From the NCBI GenBank assembly GCA_029948255.1, contig JALIZF010001822.1, positions 1 to 64,000 on the forward strand: 64,000 nt of DNA. Reading direction: 5' to 3'. The stretch is from Telmatactis stephensoni. Taxonomy: Eukaryota > Cnidaria > Anthozoa > Actiniaria > Isophelliidae. This document shows, in pieces, positions 11,701-23,700 of the stretch. The notes beneath the pieces are model-generated. The model made no database searches and was not told the DNA's origin. It worked only from the letters and a program-made list of their open reading frames with translations. How positions within the stretch are numbered: position 1 is the stretch's first letter; the number at the start of each line of letters is the position of its first letter. The position numbers and the translations under genes are program-made.

Positions 11701-14700
11701 TTTGTTTTGCTGTTCTCCATTCATCAGGTTTGAAGAGAAGTTCTCCCTTTTGGTCTTTTGCTTGCGTCATTTCTCGTGACACTTGTATAGGGTCGGCCTT
11801 GAGACCACTTCGTTGACCAGCCTTAAACTTTTCGACAAGAAAAGACTTCGCTTTTATGGACATGCGTGTGCGTTTTTTTGTTGCCTTCAAAGCCCAACCT
11901 TGAGGCCGCACACAAGAACCAGACAAAGTGGGGGGAGTATCTTGATTTTGTGTAGCACTAGGCTTCCCAGTCACTGATACAGTGCTTACCTTTTCAGACC
12001 ATTTCTTTCTGATGCTGTCATACATTGACTCTGATTCGAGTTTTCTTAAATGTGTCCCGGTGTCCATATGATCTTGCATTTCACTCTCTTTCTTAAAGGT
12101 TGCGATACAGCCACTTTCTTTGCAAGAGAAGATATCCGTCGATGATCGCTTACTTTGTCCAACTGTTCCTTTCTCTTGTACTGGTGGACCAAATGGCTGA
12201 ACAACTTTAAGCCCAGTATCTCCCTGTGGTGAAATACGATAATCTTCATAGGACAGGAGTTTCCCACGCCCAATGCCATGTGCTTTCCAGGCGCGGATTC
12301 CAGTATCTTCAAAGCTAAAGTTGTAAAGAAAACTGATGCCAGGTATCTTGTTTTCACTGCCAGTTTCTTTAGATGGATCAATTTCAACAACAGCTGCTCT
12401 ACATCCTTTAATTCCTCCATGTGATTCTAATGCCTCTTTCATGTCTTCTGCAGTAAGCACATTATGCTTCTCATTCACCCATCTCTTGATGTGCGCTTTC
12501 ATTGGTGCAGTCTTGCGATCACAAATATCTTTTCCCGCTTGAGGGTCTGAGAAGTCATAGCGAAGAACGTTGATTCCCGCTCTTTTCCCGATATCTGCAA
12601 GACCAAGTAGTAGTGGGCCATTATGGTAGCATCCTGCATTATCTGATCTTAGTGACACTTGTGTGATATGGGGATAATCATTCTTGATGGTTTTGAGATG
12701 TTCTATGATAGAAGCTACTGCGAATTTGTCTTGAGTACATACATTCAGAACATGAACGTAGCACTCCACGTCAAACTTTTCCTCTCTTTTTGTGATAACA
12801 GCACTTACATGCCAACTACGCCCTCGTTTTCCAAAAAAGTCACTCATTCTTTCTCGGTAACGCTGTGGTAGATACTTCATGGCCCAATCAAAAACGATTA
12901 GACATGTCTTGTCATCAAGTTTGTTAAGCGCCTCTTGTTTCGCTTCTTCTTGGTTGATTGAGCGTAAGAGATGTGCCTTCCAAGCGTGAATAGACTGTAC
13001 ATTTTCTTTGTACTGAAACATTACTCTGGCGTTTTGGTCTTCTGTCAATTGGGAATCCTCAATAGCTTGATTGATTTCAGTAAATACATCCTCAAGCTGG
13101 GTACACCTTTCACACTCAAAACCATGGTTATGTTGACATTTTTTCTGGAACTCTGGTTTTGTGGGGTCACTCAGAGAATGTACTGAGCAGTGATCAGCGC
13201 AGTTTTCTTCTTTACCAACCTGCGTCTTGAAGTCATTTTTGAGGTATCTCTTGGATTCTTTAATGTATTTCTGCATACGCTGCGCCCATTCTTTTTCTGT
13301 ACCGCTCTCTTCCAACGTTTTTACAATAGAAGCCAAGTTTTCCATTGCATCTGTTCCCTCTGCTGTTATATTGTCTAGTCCTTGAAGCGATTTCTGCATT
13401 GAAGCAGAACATACTTCAATGATTCTGTAAAGTGACCGTTCACTTGGTGGTTCAAAGCCAATCTCTTTACAGTAACTAAGGTACTGCTGGATGATCCTGG
13501 AAGGAATCATTGTTCTTACAACTGCAGGTATAATGATGCGCTCACCAGAGTCCAACTTCAAAGTTTTTGTTCCAAAGGCTACATCTTGAAGCATGTCTGG
13601 CGTTGAAATAAAATCAATAAAGTGGTCTATCTTGGCATCATCAATTCTTGTACGAAAGATAGATTTCTCTTGAACAGGCTGGCCTTTTCCGAACTCTGTA
13701 GCATGCTGACGCGCTTGATCGATGCGCCACTTTGACAAGCCTGGAATGAGCTCTTGTAACTCTTGACGGCTGAAGTCATTGGCAAAAAGAGACATGATCT
13801 GACGTTTTGTCTGCCAGGATTCTGCTTGGTCATAAGCAGTAATAAGCGTGTCAATCGGGGAAGACTTTGGATCAAAGTGCTTTCGTGTCACAGTAGCGGT
13901 GTCACCTAAGGTTTCTTCTCTAAGAGAGCTCCAGATCTCTTCCTCTTGTCCTGGACTTATCACAGAGAGAGCTGCTGATATGGCCTCTTTTGCTTTGCGC
14001 TTGTAGTAGCGCTGCTGTGTCTGCGAGATGTCATCCCATTCGGCATTCAATGTAGACTTCACTGGGCTATAACGACCATCTGTTATACTGTTAATGCTGC
14101 TATTGAGTATTTCTCGTTTCTGTTTGTTGCAGTTGTATAAATGTTGGCAATCCATGTACTTTAATGTCAGATTATTTCGTTTTTCATGATCATTTACAGG
14201 CCCGTAGGCTGCATTCTGAATGGGGATTCGTTTCGGAATCAGGGTGGATCAATTTTCTGTAAAGAATAAAGCTCTTGCTCTTCTGATAGCAAGCAGAACA
14301 TTTTCAGAAACCATTTACAATAACGACATTATGCGAGCGCGAAGCGCAAGCCGCTCGTCAAAGTAAGTAGTAGTAGTTAATTATTTAATCCTTTTGGCAG
14401 TTTGAAGACTGAATTACAAGGATGTCAGCAATTAATACAATAAATAAATAAATAAATTAATTAATTAATAGATTGAAATATATAAATATAATGCAATAAC
14501 TATCATGTGATAACCTCTTGACAGCCAGCCCACAGAAAATTCAGGAAATGGACTGACCCCAACTGTCATCCATTCCCAAGAAAATCCTGCAAGCGGACTG
14601 TCAGGAAGTCACCAAAGCGTTTGGTATTAGGAATAACTTTAATAACTTTATTCTGACCCGATCTAAGGTTCTGGGTTACATTATGGGAATACCTTAGCCC

Positions 14701-17700
14701 AGATAACAAGGAACCAAAAGGGGGGATACCCTGGATTTTACTTACAAATTCAATACATAAAGTGTCCCTTCTAGATTTAAGAGTAGGTAGCTTAGATTCT
14801 ACGAGAGCTAGCTCATAACTTGTCCCCGGGTATATGATATGGAGAACTCTTCTTTGAACTGATTCAATAAGGTCAGAAAGGGACTGAGGGAGGGCAGACC
14901 AAACAGGGGCAGCATACTCTAAAATTGATCTTAGTAAGGCATGAAAGTAACTCAAAAGTACTACATTTCTGATTCAGTAAATGAGTAGTTAGCATATATA
15001 ACTAGTTTCGGATTTGGTAATATTATACATTTTAATTTGCGAGCGCGAAGCGCGAGCCGCTCAGCGATAGACAGTAATGTAGTAACTCAGAAATGTTCTA
15101 TTCTGTTTCCGTCCCTTACTTAAAAATAACTGATAAAAGCTCATTGGTATGATGTTTTTAATGGCCCCCCCTTTTGACATTGATTCTTCTACATGTGCCC
15201 CCCTCTATAGGCCTGATTGTTTTGAATAGCCTCCCCCCCAGATTTCCACCGCCCCCCCTCCCTGATAAAAAATGAATGGTCCCTTATAGTACAAGAAATC
15301 AGCATGCGTTTGCAAATATTTACAAGAATGTTATTCTTTCTTACCTGCACCAATAGCAACGACAGTTTGATGAAGCAAAAATATATCCTTTGACATTTGT
15401 ATGTTCACTCGACGGGGTGATTTGAGCTGCTTACATTGGCCCTTATGATTGGGATATGAACAACTATTGTTCTTACGTCCAGGCCAGTCAACTGTAAGTT
15501 GTCTCCGGTGTTTTGGACACACAGTCATGGTCAATATATCTTGATCATCAAAAGGTTTTCCAGCGCGATTTAAAATTAGCTGGAACTCGCTTAAGTTATT
15601 ACCGGCGGTTTTTCCACGCTTGTGACCTATGCCAAGCGTGACAAGATGAGAGTCAACATCTCCAATACACGAATTCAATGGCACAATTGTTGACCCTAGT
15701 CCAACAGAGCCACACGACGATTTTTCCGAGAAAAAGGTACAATTTATCGGTGGATCCATGAGACACAGCACTTCTCTAAATACGACGATAAGTCAAAATG
15801 ATTTGATTGATTGTGCAACACAGTTTTGCAATAAAATGTTTGCTAATGAGACAGTCTTGGAATTCCTTCGTTGTTACTTTATAATAATAATAGGGTATTT
15901 TTTAATCACGAACAGGAAGTTTGTCAAAATCTTCACTTTGTCTCAAAATCAGCTTTAGATAATTTTATTTTTCACATGTCAGGCGCACGAGAAACTGTCA
16001 ACTTTCCCGGGAAATTTTAATTAAGATTCAAGACAGTTTTGTCACGCAATGGCTCCTAGAATAGGATGTCATCGCCTTGCTTATCTTGATGTTAAGTAAA
16101 TACAAGTGCTGGCATAATCCAATAAGAATTATCTTTCATTTCTTAACTTAGTTCGTGAGTAATAACAAAAATAACAAGAATTGTATTCGAAAAACCGATA
16201 ATAAACACCGAAAATTTAGCGTAAATGTAGTTGACAGTATAGTACGTTCGGAAGCCAGCAATAGAAAACCAAAAAAAATATCGAGTCAAACTTTTTAGAA
16301 ATAAATAGAGGAATAAATAAGCTTTCATTACATGGTAGATTTACGAAAATAAACTACCGCACTAATGAGAAAACAGGCTTTGAAAATGACTGATTTTTCG
16401 GTCTACGGCGATGTTAGCTTTGTATGCAAAACCTCGCAAAAATTCAGAATACACCGGAAGTTGTTTAAAACTTGGAAATATGCCGCTGATAGAGAGAGTT
16501 TAACGAGCAAATTAAAAGAAATTCATAAGGCCAAGTGGTTATGATTTTATAGCGGTCCAAATATTGCGTAAATGTACGCTTCTGAGAGGGTCCTCGGAGT
16601 CAAAAAGTGAGGGGGGTGGTCAATCTGAGAACATAAAAGAGCGAAGAAACTTTAAATACCACAGATCTTCATCCCATCCAATAGTCTTTCAAGGGACAAA
16701 AAACAGAGTTAATCGGCCGACCCCCATCTTTGCGATCTGCCCGGTCTACTCTGGCAATGACACTTAATGTTTTTTACTGTGAGCTAAATCGGTTGTCCTG
16801 CTACAACCTTCATCAAGACTAGATTTACATAGAATGACATTAAACCAGGTACGTTTCAGCTTAATTATGTTATATCTTGGATGCAGTATTATTAGATTAC
16901 TTACTCATACATCTTCCTTGGCACTGTGTACTGTTTATAGTTACACCTCATGATACGATATATATAATCCACTATATCAGCCAAGTAATACTCACTGGGT
17001 CTACAATAAATAAAATATTATCAAATTCACAATTAAGTTGGATGATACTTAAAGGAAATACCAAATAAGAATAGTAATAAAACACCAACATTACATTTCT
17101 GTACTTTTCTGTATTAGACTTATTTTGATCTGGTACAGTACACCCAGCCAAACTCTGACACTAATAGTGTCCGATAAAAAGACATTTATACCAACAATGA
17201 AAGTCAGCTGACTCATTAAATAATTATTCATAATCTAGCACACTCAGCTACATAGATCTTTCTGTATGTTCTGTATTGACTGTATTTTCTTCCCACAAAA
17301 AAAAATTCACATACGATACATACCCAACTAACTGGTATGTTTTCCCTATGCTATTCTCATCCTTCACACATTGTAATACAGCTTGAGCAACATCTGCAAC
17401 CTAAAACACAATAATAATATCAGCAAGGAAAGCAAGGGTGGCCAGGCAGTGAGATCACCAGTCTATGAACTCTGTAGCCCAGTATTCAATTCTCAGTAGA
17501 CAGGGCACCACATATAACTTGAGTTTGTCAGTTTGTTCTCTCCATTGCTTCAAGGGTTCTCTCTCCAGGTCCTCTGGGTTTAATAAACTTAGTGAGCAGT
17601 GCTAAGAGTTACAAGTGTGCAAAGAAGATTAGAATGTAGTGGTGTATGTAAAGGCACTGTCACACGCTGAAACTTTTATCTGAAACTTGTGTCAATCGCC

Positions 17701-20700
17701 TATGTGAGACGAGTTTCACTCTGAAATTTCGTCCTGAAACTTGTCCAAGCAACACAAGTTTCTGTTGCAGGAGTAGAAAGCAGTTCTACTTTTTGTAAAA
17801 CCGTCTGATGAAACTGACCCAAGGAAAGTTATGATCAAAATTATAATAAACAATCCCAAAGCACTTGAAATAATATATTATTGCTCAGGCAATATTTTTG
17901 TTTTGTATTTCTTTGTAATTTAATTTTGATTTTCAATTTCAATTAATGGAAGCAAAAATGCAAAAAAACAGCTGACTGTTCGGCTGGCTGAGTTTGCATG
18001 ATTTTGAAAATTGCAGTAAGTGTCCATGAATTAGTGTGCAAGCCCTAGACATTTGGCACTCAAATAAAAATTAACAATATTTTTTATTGTATAGTTTTAA
18101 ACCCACACACTTGGCACATTAATAAAAATTTATAAGCAATTTTGTTTATCACACTCTATCTACAATAAGAAGACTTACATATACAGGCATTTTTGTAGTC
18201 TTCATTCCACCATCTATTAGAGGAATACCAAATGGCAGGTTTCTTAGATCTACAGCCAAACAAATCAAATGTCACTGATGTACAATTTTGCTGAAATACA
18301 AGTTAATCTGAGAAATTGTAGTGAGAAGATATGATCAGACTGATGAATGCATGTAGCTCTCAGCTGTCAACATATTTTTAGGAAATGTATTACTAAATAT
18401 ATAGTATCTTGTTAATGTTTTCTTTACTTATGTTATTATATTTCAAATTTTATATAATGTATCATTTAATTGTAGTTATTATAATTACTGTAGTTAAAAA
18501 GCCTTTTTAAGGAGTGACAAGAAATGTCACAGATACACAAAAGCCTCTGTTATTTTTTTATTTTTTTAGCAACCTGCAATGCAATGCTGAAACAAGCAAA
18601 ACATTGCAAGTTGCTGACATCTGTCTGATACTCTGTATTCTCTTCCCAACTTGCAATGCAATTTTTCGTGATCTTCAATAAAACCAGATCTGCCAGCAGT
18701 CACTGCGCTCTGATTACCTATTTGCAACATTGATTGCATTACAAGTTGTGGGATAGATGATACATACTGCAACTTGCTTTGTAAAGTTGTGAAAAGCTCA
18801 TTCAACGTTTTCTGCAACTGGCAGTGCAGTTTCCTATTGCATTACAAGATGCAGAGGGGATGTTACATGTGCAATCTCTTCTGCAACTTGCTATGCAGTG
18901 GAGATGCATTGCAAGTTGCAAGAAAAATCATCCTGTGTAACAACGCTGAAAGTCTGAATACAATATGTAATGAGATTTAAACAACTGGAAAAGAGTGTTG
19001 TGTAATAATTATGATTGTTCCACAACCATCAATAATTCTTACATGCATAGAAATTGAGGAACTTGTCTTCATGTCCAAATACAGTGCCAGGACGTAGTAT
19101 GGTAGCATTGGGAAACTCCTCTCTGACAGCTATTTCCCCTAAAGCCTAATAACATAATGAACCAATATCACAAAGTCAATAAAACAATTGAAGAAACTAT
19201 TATTATTACAGTACAGGGATGTCAATCCAAGTGGGTTTCACAAGAAATAAATAATTCTAAAAGATACACAGCATCCAGTAAGTATTTCCTGATCATACAT
19301 GGTGAGTATAGAGTGATATTAACAAAGTATCAAGGAAGTGTAAATGTTGATTATATTGGTTTATAATGGTTTATTATAATGGATTCATTAATGGATTTGA
19401 CATGGTTCTGGAAAAAGTAAGTCACAGTGCAGCCATGGGTAAATAGCATTCATTACATCAGGTATATAAATGGCTACTAATAAATACATAATAATCACAT
19501 ACAGGGACATGGCAGTCAGCAGAGTAGATTACATGACCAGCTTTTTTGCATCTGACATTGCTGCTTCAACATGAGGATGAGTCAATTCATGTTTACCATA
19601 AACATGAAAAAGTCACTTTCTCATTTGAGTGTCAAACATGCAGTGCCAGCACATAAAAAGGTATCAGTCTGCTCTGCCACGTACCATTTTATGCTTAAAT
19701 GATTCTAATCTACAACTTACCTTATATCTCAAGAACTTAGAAGGACTGTCCAGGTCAGCATTTAAGGCAGATACATGAATTAGTCTTTCTGTCCCTGATT
19801 CTCTTGCTGCCTTGGCTATGGACCTTGGTCCAGTAACTAAAGCATCTTCAAAGCTAAAGTTTCTGTTTCCAAAAACAAAACACTAATTTCTATGACTGTA
19901 AAAACAACTACATTCACAAAAATGAGTTATTTAGACAATCACTATGCTATCCATGTTTCTGATATTTTATAGTCAGAACTAGACCCTGTTGGCAGGGTAA
20001 CTGGGCTACCTGTGGCTATTGGCATTGGGTGGTACAGATATCAGTGCAGCAGAAGTATTAAGTGAACTGTGGAATTTTGTTCCATGTTCTACAAATGAGC
20101 TTAAAGTCTCTGAATTCCAATACCAGGTAGATTTTATCAGAGAAAAACAAAGAGAATACAAAGATATAGCACAGCAGCTTTCTAATAAAGGACACAGATT
20201 CCTTGATGGTGAGGCATGTGAAGAAAATAGTTTTTACCATCTGAGGTACAGTGCATGGCCACAGTACTACAACCAATTGTTATTATGAATGAGATCATAT
20301 CATTTTGTGTGATTAAAGACTGCATTGTATTCACCAATGATGTACAGTAATCAAAAGTTGCTAGTGTACAATTTATAGTCATGAATAATACCACTGTAGC
20401 TTGGACTGTAGTCAAATTTATAGGCAGTATTGCGTATGGAAAATATTTCAGGTACTTTTGTTAACATTAAAAATGTTTGATGGGACAGTCTCAGTAGATG
20501 AACTACCATACAGTCCATTACCAATGTTCATTATTTGAACTAAGTTCATTGATGATGAAATGCCATTATTTCTGTGGGCAAATATTAGTGATGTAAGGGA
20601 CATAGCTATACACACTGGGTACCTGCATTCAACCCAAGCAATAGCACATTGTCTTGACAGTTGACTACAAGGTGCTTGGATAGTCTTAAAGGGATCAATA

Positions 20701-23700
20701 GGACCAGGATTTGTTTCTATATCACTTGACAGAATAAAATAATTTATTGGAATGATTCACTCCTTTGTGGTAAATTCATTTTTTTTAACAGATGACTTTT
20801 CAATTTTTTTAACAGATGACTTGTAGATTTCCTGGATTTATTTACACATGGAAATATCACTGTTCAAAACAAGACTTTGAAAAAAACAAAAGTTTTATTT
20901 CCATGTATATTTCTTAAATATATTATTGACAATAAACGTTCTACGTCTAATGAAACTGAGTGTGGTTCCCAATAGATTCTAGAATGCTTTGGTTAGGTTT
21001 TGAGAAGGTTGATTTGAACGCCCCGGGTCTTATTTCCGAGTACAATCGATGAAGCTTTAAAATCTTCTATGAATCAGCAAAATATTCAACAAGAAATCTC
21101 TTCTAGCTTTGTAAACGGTAATTCTATCTGACATATATGGAAAGAACAACAATAATCACGAAGAAAACGTGTAAAAACTTACTGCGAAATGCCCTCTCTA
21201 ATAATGGCGGACCTTCTATATCTGGGCAATTCTTGAAGCACCCAGTAATGCATTGCGCGCGTATAGTATTGCGCAAGAATGGCCTTTTCGCGAGACGACA
21301 GGAAAAAAAACAAAGGTAATTTAAGACTGGGCTTACCACAGGTAGCCCAGTAATAATGAAAGTGAGTGTAATGCAAAATATTTTTATAAAATTGCAGATA
21401 AAATAAATAATTTATTGCACACGTAAACCTGTTTTTGTACTGTAAATCTTGGCACGTGGGCCCATTATTTTGGTATACAACAAACAAATTTTCTGTCCTC
21501 ATGATAACAATCATGGGTGCCATGCGATTGCCAAAAATAATGGACCCACATGTCCAAAATTAGGGGTGCGACACTATAAAAAGGTTGTGTAAATTGGGTT
21601 GTGAAATACCTTGTTTCAAAGTCTTTTCCTATTAAGTTGACCACAACATCAGAGTATTTAACCATCTTAGCTACAGATTCTGTGTCTTTGAGGTGATAAT
21701 CCTACCATCACAATAATAACTATAAGACTAACAAAAATCACATTTAAACTATCTGTTAATTTATTGATTACAGCAAATTTGAGAACATTATTGGTGTCCC
21801 AAGGACACAAAAGAGTGATTTCTTCTAAGAGGTCTACCAGTTTTGAATTGTCTACAGATGCCATTTTCCTAACAATCAAATTTAACTCTCTATCCTCTCC
21901 CTAAAATTGTTTTTGAGCAAAACATTTTCAAAACCCTCCCCTATCAAGTAAATTTTTGCATGCACAGTCAAGATGTACAAAGCGGCATTCTGTTGTTCTT
22001 TTTTGGCAGGCAACTCCTCTTTCCCTTCTTTCTTCCCTCTTCCCCTCCCCCCCCCCCCCCCCCCTCTATTTTTCTTTGTTCGTTCCCAGTCTCTTATCTG
22101 CCTCCAGAGGAACCCCAAAAGTAGAATAAAAGCAGTAGCCTCCAGAGGAGGCTAGCCATAATTAATACTCACAAAGAAGTTTATCTGTCCTAGTTCACCC
22201 ATTAGACGTATGTGTCTGATATCATGAGGATCACCACGATATGGCACTGTCAATTGTGTACCTTCCCTACCTATACAAAATACATATAAAATATTACACA
22301 GTAGTGCAAAGATGTGAAGTTTATCTTCGAGTGGTATTTCACAAGCAAGCAGAGTGAACAAGTAAAATATTTTTTACAACAAAAAATAAATAAAATAAAA
22401 CAAAGATGTCCATTAATAAGGACGTTCGTGGGCAATTAAATGGTAATGTCAATTGTGTCATATTGGAATTAGAAATATGAAATAAAAAATGGGGGTCACC
22501 GGCTTTGTTTTCTGGATAAACGCTGGTTAATATTGACCATTTTATAGAAAAAGACGCACGTGGTGGCATGGAGGATCGTGACAATTGAATCGATGGGGGG
22601 GTTGACTCCCTTATAAAAGGGGGCAGGGGTCCTTGAGCATCGTCCCTTTTAGGGTTTGAAATCAGTGTTTTGGTCCCACTTAGGGTGATAATGACGAGAA
22701 TGTCCAGCAAATGAGTTTTCTGGTCCCCTCTAGGGTATAAGATCAACAACAATGCATCTTTTCAAAGATTGATTGAAAATGATACGTTATTGATTGGTCC
22801 ATCTTAGGGGTGCAATTTCATCTCTGCCACGTCCATCATCTCAAAATACAGGTCCCTTTTAGGGGCCATTTTCAGAATTTCCGACGAGCCCCCCTGCCCC
22901 CTTTCATAAGGGAGTTCCCCTGGGGATTTTGTTGTGTTTTGGAATGAAATTTTAGCTGAAATGTGCATGCACTACTGATGCCATCACACATCACTGAGTG
23001 CACACTCAGGTTTTATTCAAAATTTTTTGCTCTTTTTGCAGAGAAAAAGCTCATTTGTTTCTAAAATGTTTTCATGTGATTTATTTATAGGAAATCATAT
23101 GGCTTTCTCCTGCAATTTGGAATAAATTTGAAGTGGTGGGATTTCAAAAAGCTCAAATTGCACTGGCCTTAAGACCCATGCAGTTTCAAACTCTTCGAAA
23201 AAGAAAATTATTTTAATCGATTTAACTCTTTGAAATCCAACTCATTCAAATTTTTTTCACAATTGCACTCAAAACCACATGATTTCCTATACAAAACACT
23301 TGTCTATAACATAAATACAATGAAAAATCGCAGATGATTTCTAGATGTACATACACAGTCTGTTGACCAAGTATCTGCCAATAAAACCAGTAGAACCAAA
23401 TACTGTTGCAGACACTCCATTAAATGATGCCCTTCCACCTGTTCCCTTCTTAGGTAGATAACTTAATTTTCTCTGAAAGAAAAAAAATTGTCTTTCACTA
23501 ATGACATAAGTACAAGCACTGCACTGCTCATATTAATTAATTATTGTTTGTCTTTTCACTAATGACAAGCATAAGCACAAGCAACATACACAGACTCAGT
23601 AATGTACTGCTCATTAGCAGTGCTTGTCTTATCACTAGTGACATAAGCACAAGCAACATACACAGACTCAGTATAGTCCAGTCCCAGACTCTCTTTCTTG

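Larger units (their letters stand above)
10235..16767. mobile_element. TTAA-flanked DNA transposon with ~780-bp inverted repeats, in NDUFA9 intron 10
   Basis: The element spans 10239-16763 (about 6.5 kb) and is flanked by TTAA at 10235-10238 and 16764-16767. Its ends are reverse complements for about 780 bp: 10239-11019 and 15992-16763, starting GTGTCATTGCCAGAGTAG. It carries one two-exon transposase gene on the minus strand. TTAA duplications are known for piggyBac, Kolobok and Sola3. The protein does not look like piggyBac transposase, so Sola3- or Kolobok-like is my best guess and remains inference. A LINE fragment and a C-run element sit in the transposase intron. The arms have diverged by scattered substitutions and small indels, so the insertion is not brand new. 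Confidence 0.9.

Noticed and set aside
10235..16767. piggyBac assignment from the TTAA duplication alone
   Set aside because: Termini do not start CCY and the protein lacks the familiar piggyBac layout; TTAA is also used by Kolobok and Sola3.
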